DNA of 64,000 nt from contig CP126202.1 of NCBI GenBank assembly GCA_030272155.1, positions 1,178,001 to 1,242,000 of the forward strand, in the 5' to 3' direction. Of the stretch, positions 48,446 to 62,600 are shown in pieces; positions within the stretch are counted from its first letter, which is position 1; the number at the start of each line of letters is the position of its first letter. Both the position numbers and the translations under genes were made by a program. The notes below the pieces were generated by a model, which worked only from the letters and a program-made list of their open reading frames with translations, was not told where the DNA came from and did no database searches. Source of the DNA: Tetradesmus obliquus. Its lineage: Eukaryota > Chlorophyta > Chlorophyceae > Sphaeropleales > Scenedesmaceae.

Positions 48446-51400
48446 CCACAAACGTCTGCAAGGACATGCTTGGATGTACATTGATGCAACTCCTCACTGC
48501 CTGAAGCTGCTCACAAGCATTCACTGCGTACAGAGTTTGCTGCACGAGTGCAGAGTAACCAATCCAGCAAGGCAAGGCATTGCAAAGCAGTGTGTAGCAG
48601 CTGGCAGCAGTTGCTGGTTCCAGAGTTGCTACCGTAGGCTGCTGCTGTAGTGCCCACCTGCACTCGGCCTTCATCTGCGGCGTGGGCTGCCCGCACTTCT
48701 CCACCAGGCCAGGCATGTACACTTTGACCTCCGCATCACTCAGCCTGCAGCAGCGGCAGCAGCAGCAGCAAGCCTTCATTGCAGTTTTGTGAACACATGT
48801 GTGACTAGGCATCTAGCACTTCTCCACCGGCCCTGGCATGTACACCTTGACCTCCGCATCACTCAGCCTGCAGCAGCAGGAGTGGCAGCAGCAGCAGCAG
48901 CAACCTTCATTGCGTTTTTGTGAACACATGTGTGACTAGGCACCTAGCACTTCTCCACCAGCCCTGGCATGTACACCTTGACTACTGCATCACTCAGCTG
49001 CAGCAGCGGCAGCGGCAGCAGCACCTGTGAATAAAGCCTGGGGCTGCTGGTAGCCTCGACCCTTCTGAACTACGTGCTTCACATCCAGTGGCGCTGCCCT
49101 GGCACCCACCCCCACACCCTAAGGGGTGGGAGGCCACCGTCATTTGCAGTAGGGTTGACAGAGCACACCACAACAAAGTTGTAACATGTCACACCCACCC
49201 GCAGCCCTGCCAGCAGGTCAAACAGTGCCTTGAGCATGATGTTCACCCCAACTAGCACAAGTACACAAACAAGAACAAACAAGTAACAAAGTTACATCAA
49301 GGCAATGACATCAGCCCCACCTGTAGCCCTTCTTAGCCAGAAGGTCAAACAGTGCCTTGAGCATGCTGGTCACCCCAACCAGCACAAGTACACAAACATT
49401 AACAAGCAAGTAACAAAGTTTAACAAGGCAATGACATCAACCCCACCTGTAGCCCTGCTCAGCCAGCAGGTCAAACAGCGCCTTGAGCATGCCAGTCACC
49501 CCAACCAGCGTCTGTGTGTTGCCTTCAGCCAGGCGCACCACAGCCCAGCGCAGCAGCAGGTCCAGGCCCGCAATGCAGGCCTCAGCCACGCTGTCGTCTT
49601 CACGCCCCGCAATCCAGTTGCGCAGCGCGTCAGCAGCCAGGATCTGCAGCCAATGTAACAAAGCAAGTTGCTTTAGCAGAGCAGCAGGTCCAGGCCGGCA
49701 ATGCAGGCCTCAGCCACGCTGTCATCCTCACGCGCCGCAATCCAGTTGCGCAGCGCGTCAGCAGCCAGGATCTGCAGGCAATGTCACAAAGCAAGTTGCT
49801 TTAGCAGAGCAGCAGGTCCAGGCCCACAATGCAGGCCTCGGCCACGCTGTCATCCTCACGCGCCGCAATCCAGTTGCGCAGCGCGTCAGCAGCCAGGATC
49901 TGCAGGCAATGTCACAAAGCAAGTTGCTTTAGCAGAGCAGCAGGTCCAGGCCCACAATGCAGGCCTCGGCCACGCTGTCATCTTGACGGCCCGCAATCCA
50001 GTTGCGCAGCGCGTCAGCAGCCAGGATCTGCAGCCAATGTAACATAGCAAGTTGCTTTAGCAGAGCAGCAGGTCCCGGCCCGCAATGCAGGCCTCAGCCA
50101 TGCTGTCATCTTGACGGCCCGCAATCTAGTTGCAGAGCCCGTCAGTAGCCAGGATCTGCATATGTTGAAGCAGGCAGCACAGCACAGTGGCTTGCGGTAA
50201 GTTTATCTTGTGCAGCAGCAGGTCCAGGCCCGCAACGCAGGCCTCAGCCACGCTGTCGTCTTCACGCCCCGCAATCCAGTTGCGCAGCGCGTCAGCAGCC
50301 AGGATCTGCAGCCAACGTAACAAAGCAAGTTGCTTTTGCAGAGCAGCATGTCCTGGACGGCAATGCAGGCCTCAGCCACGCTGTCATCCTCACGCGCCGC
50401 AATCCAGTTGCGCAGCGCGTCAGCAGCCAGGATCTGCAGGCCATGCAACACAACAAGTTGCTGCATTACAGCACAGTTGCTTCAGCACAGCAGGTCCAGG
50501 CCCGCCACGCAGGCCTCAGCCACTCTGTCATCGCCCAGGTGGCTGCTGATCCACTTGTGCAATGTGTCACCCAATATGATGACTGCACTTGTCAAAGCAG
50601 CAGGTTCAGGCTCGCCACACACGCCTCAGCAACTCCGTCATCCTGACGTGCATTGATCCAGGTACGCAGCTTGTCAGCATCGCCTCGCACCTGCTTCTTG
50701 AAGTCCTTGGCGAAGAGGTTGGCGCGCAGCCCTGGGGCCGCAAGCGCGCCCAGCTGCGCCTCCAGCTCCTGCAGCTCCTCGGGGCGGATCTCAAACTTGC
50801 TGCTCTTGAAGCGCGCCTGCGAAGCAGAGCGGAACACGTGTGACGAAAGGTGTGTTTAATGTACGACTTGCGGAAGACTGTGCCGCCAGCGCCGCAGACA
50901 AATCTCAAACACGTTGCTCCATGATTGCGCCTGCAAAAAGAGATTGAAATGAGGATTGTAAGAGATAGCAAAAGGTGCAGGGGCTGCCAGCGCGCCCAGC
51001 TGCGCCTCCAGCTCCTGCAGCTCCTCAGGCCGGATCTCAAACTTGCTGCTCTTGAAGCGAGCCTGCAATGCAGAGCGGATTGCATGTGACAAAAGGTGTG
51101 TTTAATGTACGACTTGCGGAACAAAGTGCCGCCAGCGCCGCAGACGAATCTCAAACACGCTGCTCATGGTTTCGCCTGGAAAAAGAGATTGAACTGAAGG
51201 TTGCAAGAGATTGCAAAAGGTGCGGGCGCAGCCAGCGCGCCCAGGCGCCTCTAGCTCCTGCAGCTCCTCGGGCCGGATCTCAAACTTACTGCTCTTGAAG
51301 CGCGCCTGCGACAGATTGCAAACAAGAGATGCAGCTTGAAAGATGCAGGGGCGAGTCGGGCCAGTACCGCCCGGTCAAGATCCTACACAGTGGGTTAAGG

Positions 51401-53540
51401 TAACAGGCCAGAAGATGCCTGCTGCTTTGCGCAGACCTGACCGCAGCATTTTCCCTTGCTGCACACGCAACGCCGCTACAGCACCTGCGCTGCTTGCTGC
51501 TGCGCCTGATTTACAGTACTCACGCGCACTGCGACTGCGCCCAAGCTGCACACAGCACGCACCACCCACAACTGTCACAAGCTGCACCCACACACGCCGC
51601 GCACACGCCGCACCTTGCGTGCTCGCTCCTCCTTGTTCCTATCAATGCTCAGCAGCGGCCCCTCATCGCCGCCGCCCAGCGCAGCGGCAAGCCCTGCAGC
51701 ACTGCTTGCAGCCACACTGCCGCGGCCCATGCTGCTGCTGGTTGCCACGCTGCTGCGCACTGCTGCTCCAGACGCTGCTGTGCCTGGTCGAGAGGAGGCA
51801 GCGGAGCCGCCAGCGGTTGAGCGGGAGCCTGCTGTGCCAGGCCTGTAGCGGAAAACATAACAGCAATGTCAGCAGAGTGCAGCAGAAACATAACAGTGGT
51901 ACCTATGAGCATGAGAGTTACATACGCTGAGCATGTCACCGCCAGCAGAACACAGCAAGCAGCTGAAGCCAAGCACGCATCCAGCCTTCTGGACAGGGCC
52001 GCACATGCACCGAGCAACTGCCAGCAACTGGTGTTGCCACTGCAGAGCTGAACATGCTACGAGGCAAAGGTAACACATCGGCAACCCACCTGGATGCAGG
52101 CCGGCTTGCAGCACTGGCTGTCCCTGGCCGTGAGCCTCCGCCAGCAGCAGCAGCAGCAGTCGGAGCTGGCCCGGTGCCCACAGCCGCACTTGCTTTCGCC
52201 AGCGCATCTGCTGCTGTCTGCTGCAGCTTCTTGTCCAGCTTCTGCGCAGCACCCTGCACTGCCTGCGCACCCACGCAGGTGACTAGTGCTTCCATCAGCT
52301 GCCCTGCCGCCTCGCGCACAGGTACTGTCTTGTAGCCTGCGCCGATCGCAGCTGCCTTGACTGCTGCAGCCACGCAGTCATTACTGGACGCCCTGCTGCT
52401 GCAGCTGCTGCTGTAGACTGAGGCCATCCACGCGATTGCTGCCTGCATGCCCTCGCTGACACACTTGGGGGAAGGCAGAATCTCCAGCAGCTCCTCAAAG
52501 GGTGCATCGCAGGGAGCTACTGAGGCCCACGCCTCTAGCATCTCAACTACAGCTGCACGCACCTGCACAACAACATACACGAACAAAAGGCAGGCAGCAG
52601 GGGACACACGATGGTCAGCTGCACAGATTGGCAGGCAGATCAGATTGCAGACAGCAGGCAGCAGACAAAAGTGAAGTTGCACCCACAGCGCAGCGTATGC
52701 CCCAGTATCAGTAACAATGGCATGTGCCGACCATTCAGTGTCAGGCTGAAGTGTAAGGCACTCACGAATGGCTTGGGGTCGCACAGGCGGCGCAGCGCAG
52801 GCCTCAGCACCAGCAGCACCAACAACACATAGGTGGCAAAGGATTGCTCCAAAAAGGGAAGCAAACACAAAACTCACACAGGGTTGTGAGTCGCATAGGC
52901 AGCGCAGCGCAGGCCCAGCAACAACAACGCACGGATTGTACATCATCGCTCTCAACCTGCCAGCACACGCAAACTCACAAAGGGCTTGGAGTCGCAAAGG
53001 CAGCGCAGCGCAGGGCCCAGCACCGGCCGCGCCTCGCGCGCAATGCCGCGGCCCATCGCCTTTGCTGGCTTGGCCAGCAACGTCAGCCGGCAAGAAATTA
53101 CAGCATCCAAAGGCACCAACAACACAGCAAGCACCTGCAAGAGCTCTGCACATAATACAAACAATACCATGCATGCACATCCCATCGAACGTCATATCAG
53201 CTCTAGTAACTCACAAAGGGTTTGGAGTCGCAAAGGCAGCGCAGCGCCGGGCCCAGCACTGGCCGCGCCTCGCGCGCAATGCCGCGCCCCATCGCCTTGG
53301 CCAGCTTGGCCAGCAGCGTGAGCGCCAGCGCGATCAGGTTCTTGTTGCTGTCGTTGAAGCGGCCCTTGAGCGCAGGCATGAGGTCGCCCACCTGCAGCGG
53401 CAGCAGCACGGAAGCAGCGTCAGCAGCAGAGCGGAAGCAGCGCAAGAGCAGCAGCTGCAGCGCGGAAGCAACAGCAGTGATCATGTGTTTGTTGCTGTAT
53501 TTGAAATGGGCCTTGAGTGCAGGCATGAGGTCGCCCACCT

Positions 53541-53588
<48 letters not shown>

Positions 53589-53692
53589 GCGGCGGCAGCA
53601 GCAGCATGGAAGCAGCGTCAGCGCCAGCGCGATCAGGTTCTTGTTGCTGTCGTTGAAGCGGCCCTTGAGCGCAGGCATGAGGTTGCCCACCT

Positions 53693-53731
<39 letters not shown>

Positions 53732-56625
53732 GCGGCAGCAGCAGAATGGCAGCAGCGTCAGCGCCAGCGCGATCAGGTTCTTGTTGCTGTCGTTGAAGCG
53801 GCCCTTGAGCGCAGGCATGAGGTTGCCCACCTGCAGCAGCAGCAGCAGCAGCAGCACAGAAGAGCGTCAGCAGCAGCGCGGAAGCGGCGCAAAAGCAGCA
53901 GCAGTAGCACGGAGGCAACAGCAGTGATCAGGTTGTTGCTGCCGTTGAAGCGGCCCTTGAGCGCAGGCATGAGGTCGCCCACCTGCCGCGGCAGCAGCAG
54001 CACAGAAGAGCGTCAGCAGCAGCACGAAGCAGCAGCAGCGATCAGGTTCTTGTTGCTGTCGTTGAAGCGGCCCTTGAGCGCAGGCATGAGGTCGCCCACC
54101 TGCAGCAGCAAGCAGCAACAACAAAGGGTCGAGCAACAACAACAGAAATGGCAATCTTGCGGGGGTAGCATGCTGATCGGGTGGGACAGCCACTGCACGA
54201 CAAAACCATGCCCAGATCAACCCGCAGACAGCAATCGCTCACGCAAGGCTGAATGTGCTTGCAAGCAGCAGCCAGATTGCCCTCCACCTCATGCAGCGCC
54301 TCTTTGCGCTCCTTCCAGTTGGCACTCGTCAGCTTGCCCACAAATTCCCTGCTGCTTTAACATGCGACAAACGGCTGTATCAAAGTAATCAACACAATGT
54401 CTCCTTCTACCATCAATAACATCAGTATGCCGTGCAAACGCAGTCCTGCTCCCTCACAAGCCAGGCACAAAGGGCTCCCTCAACAACCCGACAGGCAATA
54501 ACGCAAACAGCCACACCGCACATCAGCCATGCCACTCACGCAAGGCTGGATGCGTCCTCCAGCAGCAGCCAGGATGCCCTCCACCTCAAACAGAGCCTCT
54601 GATCTCTCCTCTCAGTTGGTGCTGGTCAGCTTGCCCACCAGCCAGCCTCCAGCACCAAAGCAAGTCATACACAACCCAAACAAACAGATCGCACGAGTGC
54701 GTATGCATTAGTGCCTGCTACCACCTCCTGCAAGCCCGGCACACTGCCCCCCAAAGCTCAACAAACAACTCCAACAAAACAGCAGCAACTTCGGCCACTC
54801 ACGCAAGGTTGGATGCGGCCGCCAGCAGCAGCCAGGATGCCCTCCACCTCAAACAGAGCCTCCTGCCGCTCCTTCCAGTTGGTGCTGGTCAGCTTGCCCA
54901 CCAGCTCCCCTGTTATTTGACCGCTGATGTCAGCACGAGGCAGCAGGTCATCCATGCTGGGCGGCTCCTCCGCTGCTGCTGCTGCTGCTGCTGCCGCTGC
55001 CCGGGCGCCGCCCTTGCGGGCGCCGCCGGCTGCGCCGCTTGCTGCTGCTGCCGCTGCCACCCTGCAAGGCGAGCGAGCAATACATAGAGGGGTTAGGTAA
55101 GAATGTGGCGTGTTTGAGCTGGTTGCACACTGTTGCAGTGGAGTTGTGTGCATACTGCAAGTGCAGTGAACCCAGCAATGAACTGACGGCTCAGGCCGTG
55201 GTACTAGCTTGTTGAAAATGTCCATAGGCATGTCACCATTGCCAGCGCATCAACCCACCGTGACATGCGCTTGGCGCTGAAGCCAGTCTGCTGCGGCTGC
55301 AATGCATGTGCGCCAGACCAAACACAAGCTTGCTAGCTGGCTTGCCTGCAGAACAGCAATGCCAGAGGCTCCAGTCAACCCACCGTGACACGCGCTTGGC
55401 GCTGAAGCCGCTCTGCTGTGGCTGCTTGGCAAACTCCGCCTCCACGGTCGCCATCAGTGCAGGCTTGAGGTCCGCCCGCACCATGTCGCCTGCAACATCA
55501 GGCAGACACACAATGGGCCGTTTGATATTTTTCTTTTTTTTCTTTGATACTTGAGTTTGGTCATGCCTGCAACCACTTCGATGCTGGCAAGCACAACTGC
55601 CGTTAGCGCGGCCAGCTGCTGCACTGCTGCCGGGCAACGCACAAGTGCAGTCATGATGCAATGCTGTTCCCTGCCACAACTCACCAAGCGGTGGGCCCAG
55701 GAAGGTGTGCAGGTAGCCTTGCAGCTGCACTGCTGCCGTGCAATGTACACATCACATCAAACGCATCACGAAAACTCACCCAGAGGCGGCCCCAGGAAGG
55801 TGTGCAGGCAGCCCAGCAGCTGCACTGCTGCTGTGCGTGTTGCTGCATTTGCGCTTCTGAGGAGCTCTTGTGCATAGGCCAGCTGCTGCCGGGCAACTGG
55901 CAGATCTACACAAGAAGCATTTCATTGCTGATCCATGCCACAACTCACCGAGCGGTGGCCCCAGGAAGGTGTGCAGGCAGCCCAGCAGCTGCACTGCTGC
56001 TGTTCGTGTTGCTGCATTTGCGCTGCCGAGGTCCTCCTTGGCCCAGGTCAGCAGCGACGCCACGTTGAAGGAAGGCAGCAAAAACTCGCCTATGGCCAGA
56101 CTGATCCAGTTGATGGCCTCCGTCAGCACCTGCGGCAGCAGCATATTGTACTATTGAGTGCCATTCCTAATGTGAAGACACGTTGAAGGAGGGCAGCAGG
56201 AACTCGCCTATGGCCAGACTGATCCAGTTGATGGCCTCCGTCAGCACCTAAAATAGCAACAGCAGCAGCAGCAGCAATGCAAAGATCGCATGTAGTGTGT
56301 ATATGCCAAGCAGGAACTCTCCCACGGCACAGCTGATCCAGTTGATGGCCAGCAACAACACCTGAAAGGTCATAAGCAGTCGCGGCGCCAAGGAATTCGG
56401 GCACTAGGGTTTGCGCTAGTAACCGTATGCAACTGCAATGACGCAGCTGTGCGTGGAAAAGTATGCCTGCCTGGCAGGGCCTTAGTACCAACGCGCACCT
56501 TGGGGTTCTTGTGCGCAGCCGCGCGCTTGTGCAGCAGTGACGCCACCAGCTGCGGCCCCACCGCCTCAGAGGCAGCCAGCAGCATCTGGAACGCTGCCTC
56601 CTTCAGCTTCAGGTCAGCCAGCCTG

Positions 56626-56660
<35 letters not shown>

Positions 56661-59600
56661 CGGCATCACCAAACAGAGGGGTGCGTTAGTGCTGGCAGAC
56701 TTGCACGCATATGTCAGAGCAGCATGTCAGTGCTTCACCATGCGTCAATCATTGCAGGGGGCACTCCATACGTTACTGTGCTGGCTGCAACGGGCCCCAC
56801 ACTCGGCATTGTGAACTTGCTGCTGGAACACCTTCATCCAGCGAGCAACATTACTACACGATCTGGCATTACAGTTGTTCTGTCCAGTTCAGGATCAGCC
56901 CCGCCCCACTCACTTGTCGGTGGCGCCCATGACTGCCACCAGCGCGTCTGTCTTGCCAAAGCTGGGGTAGGCGGCACAGCAGCGGATGACCTCAAACTGC
57001 CGCGACAGCACCTGCAGCAACAGCAGCCAACAACAGCCACACCCATAGTAGGTACAACTACTTTTCGACACCTCTAAACACGATGTATGATGGCTGCACC
57101 ACCGCGTGCCGCTGTGCAACTTGTGGCACGCTGCGCTGCGCCAGGTGAAATTCTCTGCAAGCTGCAGGCGGTGGGAACTTCACGACACCCTTCTCACAAA
57201 ACTGCTCAAACGTCCCACCTGGAAGTTCTTGTCGTCCCAGCCAGGCAGGTGCGCCACGCCCTGCACCAGCGTCTGCACGCAGTCTGCTGCCTCTGGCGCC
57301 TGCGCCTTGGCAACAACTGTCTCCATGGCTTCCAAGCGCACCTGAGCAATCACACACAAAACAGCAGCAGCAGCAGCAGCAGCAGCGGCAGTGAACGCCG
57401 TCATGCTTGATTCTCTAGTGCTGGCAACACACGTCGTATAGCCTCAGCAGCGGCCGGTGTGTGCTGCCGTCTATGCAGTTGCAGTTGCAGGAAACGCCTC
57501 ACACTGTAACTTCAATGGACTGACGGTTGACACCGTGTAGCTCCTTGCAAGCGTTAAAGGCATGGCCACACCTGCTACTGACGGCCCAGCTGCTGCTGCT
57601 GCTGCTGCTGCTCCGTCAGCAGCCAGCTTGCCTTCCACTACGCATCAGCCAGCGCTGCAACCATTTCCTCCCCCAGCCTGCTTTCATAAGCCTGCTCTGC
57701 CAAGACCCATAATGCAGCAGGGGCACTACTGCACAGGTGCCTGACGCGGCATGGCTCCTGGCCAGCCTCACAACAGGTGCTGCTGTCTCTACTGCCCCAG
57801 CTGCTGAGGTGAACGTAAGCAGCCGCCTCACCTTCCACTGTGCATCAGCCAGCGCTGCTACCAGCTCCTCCCCCAGCAACTCTCCCAGCCTGCTCTTCGC
57901 CTCATGCTCATTCAGCAGCCCACCAGACAATGCTGACTCATCCACAACAGCATCACCACCACCACCTGCTGCTGCTGCTCCACCACCGCCAGCTGCTGCT
58001 GGCCTGCTGGCCCTGCCTGCGCCTGCAGGCGGCTTGCCGGCTGCGCTGCCGCGCACAGCAGTGCTGCGGCTGGCTGCTGCTGCTGCTGGGCGGGCTGAGG
58101 GGCCGCTGCTGCTGCCGCGGGGGCTAGTGAGCGGCGATGGACCGCCCTGCAGGAGCATTTGACAGCAGCGCGATGGCACTGACGTGTTGAAAGCCCGTAT
58201 TTGGGAGCTGGTAAGAAACCACACCCACACGTCACAGCACATACAAATCGAGCTTCATTGCCCAAAGACGGGCGTGATCACACAAAGCAGGGCGCACCTG
58301 GTTCCTAGTGGCAGCCGCTATGCTGCTGATGTATCTACACCGTACTCTGGCTGATCATTTTATCCCTACTGCTATTTAACATCCAGCAAAGCAACCCAGC
58401 ACTGTAACTGCTGATGTGATACACCCCTCACTTACCGATGCTGGCGCCCGCAGGCTGCGGCTGCTGCTGCCGCGCGACGGCGCAGCCGCTGCTGCTGCCG
58501 GCGCTGCTGCTGCTGCCCCACCAGCCTTGCGTGCCTTTGCTGCCTCCTGCAGCATTTCTTCAAGCTTTTTGCGCTTGGCGTCATCCATCTTGGTCAGACC
58601 CTTTTCCAGTGCACCAAGGCTGCCAGCCTGAGGGGCAACCGCAGACATCACGGCACCAGACATACGCAGCAGCAGAGGACGCAGTGTCAGCAAGGACACA
58701 GTGTCAGCAGAGGACACAGTGTCAGCAGAGGACACAGTGTCAGCAAGATCAGCGCTTAGCCTGATCCATCTTACCCAGCCCCTATATCCAGCGAGCCCAT
58801 GCTACCAGCAGACAAGGCACCAAACACGCGCAGTAGCAGGGCAAAGAGTGAGCTCATTTGAGTCAAGATCCTGCCGAGTTAACCTTGATCACCAGCTGCA
58901 CCAGGAAGTTGAGCGCAGTCTGCCTGATGGACACACCGCTGCTACACAAGTAGCTCTACCCTTGTCCAACCAGGCAAACAAAACCCTGCACAAATCAGCT
59001 CACCTAGAGGGCCAGCTGCACCACAAAGTTCACTGCAGCCTCCCTGATTGACACACTGCTGTTGCATATCTTGTCGCATAAGCCCTAGTTCATCCAAAGC
59101 TACAACACTGCATGCCTCACCTTCAGCGCCAGCTGCACCAGGAAGTTCAGCGCCGCCTCCCTGATAGACGGCGCACCCTCGTCCGTGCACTTCACTGCAG
59201 CAGGCACCACGCCCGCCACCAGCTTGCCTGCTGCTGCCTTTGTCAGGTCGCGAGGCACGCAGCCTGCCAGCCAGATCAGGCTGCTCTCTTTGACCTTGGG
59301 GTTCTGGTGCGCAAGCGCTACCGCAATGTCCTGCAAGCACAGTGCAAATGTTGAGGGCAGTTGGTGACAAACATTTGCTACTGCCAGCCAGATCAGGCTG
59401 CTTTCTTTGACTTTGGGGTTCAGGTGCGCAAGCGCTACCGCAATGTCCTGCAAGCGCAGTATTGAGAAGAAACCTTGTGTGGGCCACAGCAAGCTTGTGT
59501 GTTGCCTCAGTCGCCCCTAGTGCTTGGCAGTCATTCAAGGCGTATACTCATGCACACACTGCAACCTGTGCATAGCTGCGGATGTCATGCACATGCATGG

Positions 59601-62600
59601 GAGGCAGCAGCCGAGTAGTTACAGAAAAAAAACTGTACCCTGCAGCAGCTGTGCCTGCTCTGTGCAACACACAACACAGAGATCCAACTGGCCTGCGCTT
59701 AGGAGCTGCAGCTGCAGCTGCGAACCGTCTCACATCTGCTACATCCACCAGGCTGATGCTGTAGCACCTCAACTCTGCTACACCCACCAGGCCAAACAGT
59801 ACAGCCTTCCATCGGCTGCATCCACCAGGCTATAGCTATGTGCCTCCTCACCTCTGCTACATCCACCAGGCTGATGCTGTAGCGCGACATGGCGTCCAGC
59901 GCCTCTGCTGCTGCCTTGCCCACCACAGCCGCCTTGTCCTTGAACTTCTCCAGGATCACTGCAGCAGGCAGACAGGGCAGCAACAGCAGCATTCAGCGGG
60001 ACTGGACAGAGCACAGAGCACAGCAAGCAGCATGACACTTGCACATGCTAAGCCACACCGCGTGTCAATACTTGTGCCATGCTTGAGAGAGATTCTGCAA
60101 CACCAATAACACAGCTACCCTCATTGTCTGGCTTGCGACTGCCATGTTGCAGCCTGTGGTTGCTGCAAGACCCCTGCTGCAAGCTTTACTTGTTTCATTG
60201 CGATTTACTGCAGCTGAGCAGCTGCTACCAGCAACATAAGCACATCTGGCTGGTGCAGTTGAAGGTGCAGCAGCAGCAGCGACAGCTCACCTGGGCAGAA
60301 GGTCATGCACGCGCCCCTGTAGTCCTTGCGCAGGCTTTTGCAGATGGCAGCAATGCTGTTCATGGCCTCGGCCACCACCTGCAACGGAACAGGCAAAAGC
60401 ACACCAAATGCTATATCAGGCCATTGCCTCCATGCGTTGCGGCTGCATTGTACTCTTTCCGCCAGCATGCCTGCGCCTCACTGCACACATGTCATGCACG
60501 CTGCTGGTGTGCCCCTGTCAGCAGCTGCATCAGGCACATGCAACTGCAGCGCGCCAGCCGCCTGAACACCACCAGCTCCCACCTGGAACTTGCTGTCCTT
60601 GCTGATGAACCTTCTTCAGCTCCCTGTTTCACATGCCCGGTCAACAGCTGCACCAAACAGATGCGCAGCACTGCGCTGGCTGACACAGCCGCTCACCTGG
60701 ATGTTGCTGTCCTTGCCGATAATCTTCCTCAGCTCCCTTCACGCCCCCGTCAACAGCTGCACCAAACAGATGCACAGCACTGTGCTGGCTGACACTACTG
60801 CTCACCTGGATGTTGCTGTCCTTGCCGATGATCTTCTTCAGCTCCCTGTTCACGTCCCCATAGTCTCCGGGCGCCAGGCGCGGGTATGCCGCCAGCTCCT
60901 TGAGCGTGGTGCAGGCCGCCTTGCGCTCGCTCCACTTGGCTGACACGATGCCGTCCCAAAAGTCCTTCTTGAGCTCGGGGATGATGTCGCGCGGCTCCGC
61001 AAACTCGTAAGAGTCAATCTGCGCATTGATGGTGGTGCATGGGCAAGCACACAATGACAGTTCAGTTTTCAGTGCTCAGGGATGATGTCGCGTGGCTCCG
61101 CAAACTCGTACGGGTCGATCTGCAGGCACATGCACATGTACATGTAACGTCTGGGTTCATGTTGAACAACAGAGTGATGCCGGTTTGTGGATGATGTCGC
61201 GCGGTTCTGCAAACTCGTACGAGTCGATCTGCAAATGCATTCGTAAGCAAGTTATGTGAGCACAGTTGAGGCTGAGGAGATGGTGCGGCAAGGGTGGACT
61301 GCAGAGGACAGCTGCTTGAGCAGTTTGCTGCCGTGCCGCCAGCTCCACTGCTGCAATCTCAGCTGCAGCGCAAGTTGAACATCTGCCAGATTCCCTGGTC
61401 CCCAGGCAACCACCATGCTGCACCACAATCAGCTGCGCTGCATCCTGAACCAAGCGGCACCCACCTGCTCAGGCTCCTCCTCAACTGCCGCTGCGCTAGC
61501 CGCCGCACCAGCAGCAGCCTCGCCACCCTCCCCAGCAGCGCTGCTCGGCACTGCTGCTGCTGCCGCTGCTGCTGCCTTGGCTGCCTCCTTGCGTGTCAGC
61601 CGCTCCGGCTTTGGTCTGCCGGCTGGCAGCTCAGCCAGCAGCGCCTCAACGTCTGCTTTCTGCGCATCGCGCATCTTCTCAAAAAGCGCGCCCCGGATGA
61701 GCTCAGGCCCCATCCAGCGCGCCAGCTCAGCCTACGCAGCAGCAGCAGCAAGTTTGTTTTTTGGCGGCAGAACATAGCACAGTATAGACAAGGCAGCAGT
61801 ACTCGCAGCTGAGCAGGCTCCTGTATCCCATTGCTGTCTTTGCTCGTCTCACCAACTGCTCATGCTGTCTTACTACATGTGTGTTGCTGCGGCTATCCTG
61901 TGCTGCTGCCGCGGCTGCTGTCACCACTGCTGCTGCTGCTGCAACACCCGCTGACCCAACTGCTGCAGTTGCTGCTTTGCGCTGCACGCACCACAATCTC
62001 CTTGACCAGTGCGCGGGCCTTGGCGTCCTTGCTCTCAAACATGCCAGCCATGCCCTTGAGGATCTGCTGTGCTGGCATGGCGCGCCCGCCAAAGGAGCTG
62101 CACAGCAGGCAACAACAAAAAGGGAACAGCCCATGCAGAGTAAATTACGCAGATCCAAGCCATCTCGGGCATGTGTGTGGATTTCATGCGGCACACATGG
62201 TAAGCAGCTGCTACTGTGGTGCACTTGCTCCTGTCAGACACTTGACTGATACGCTGGCACAAGACAGCTGTGGAACATGCATACGTGCGCACAATGAAAC
62301 TATGCTTGCATGATGGGGCCTGTTGTGCTGTCGGCCGGCGCCGCTGCTACAAATAGTTGCATCACAGTTGCCACAGCTGCTGGTGAGACTGCAGCCGAGG
62401 GCTACCACAACTGCTGCTGGCAATGTGTGCGCTGCTCTGCAGCTGCATGCAGCAGGCTGTGATGCTACCCACCGCACGAGGAACAGCGTGGCATCCAGTG
62501 CTCCCACCACCACCTTTGGCACCTTGTGGCTGTAGCCCTCAACAAGAGCAGTCTGCAGGACAGCACACACAGCACAGCATGAAGAGCAAGCAAAGGTATG

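Noticed and set aside
49437..50466. an internal protein repeat of seven ADALRNWI units in MOR1
   Set aside because: Units lack donors, end in stops and are 128 bp apart, so they cannot be joined in frame; only one unit is coding.
42300..54400. retrotransposon or insertion sequence as the source of the repeats
   Set aside because: The repeated units are the gene's own exon edges in direct tandem; I see no terminal repeats, target-site duplications or transposase/reverse transcriptase frames.
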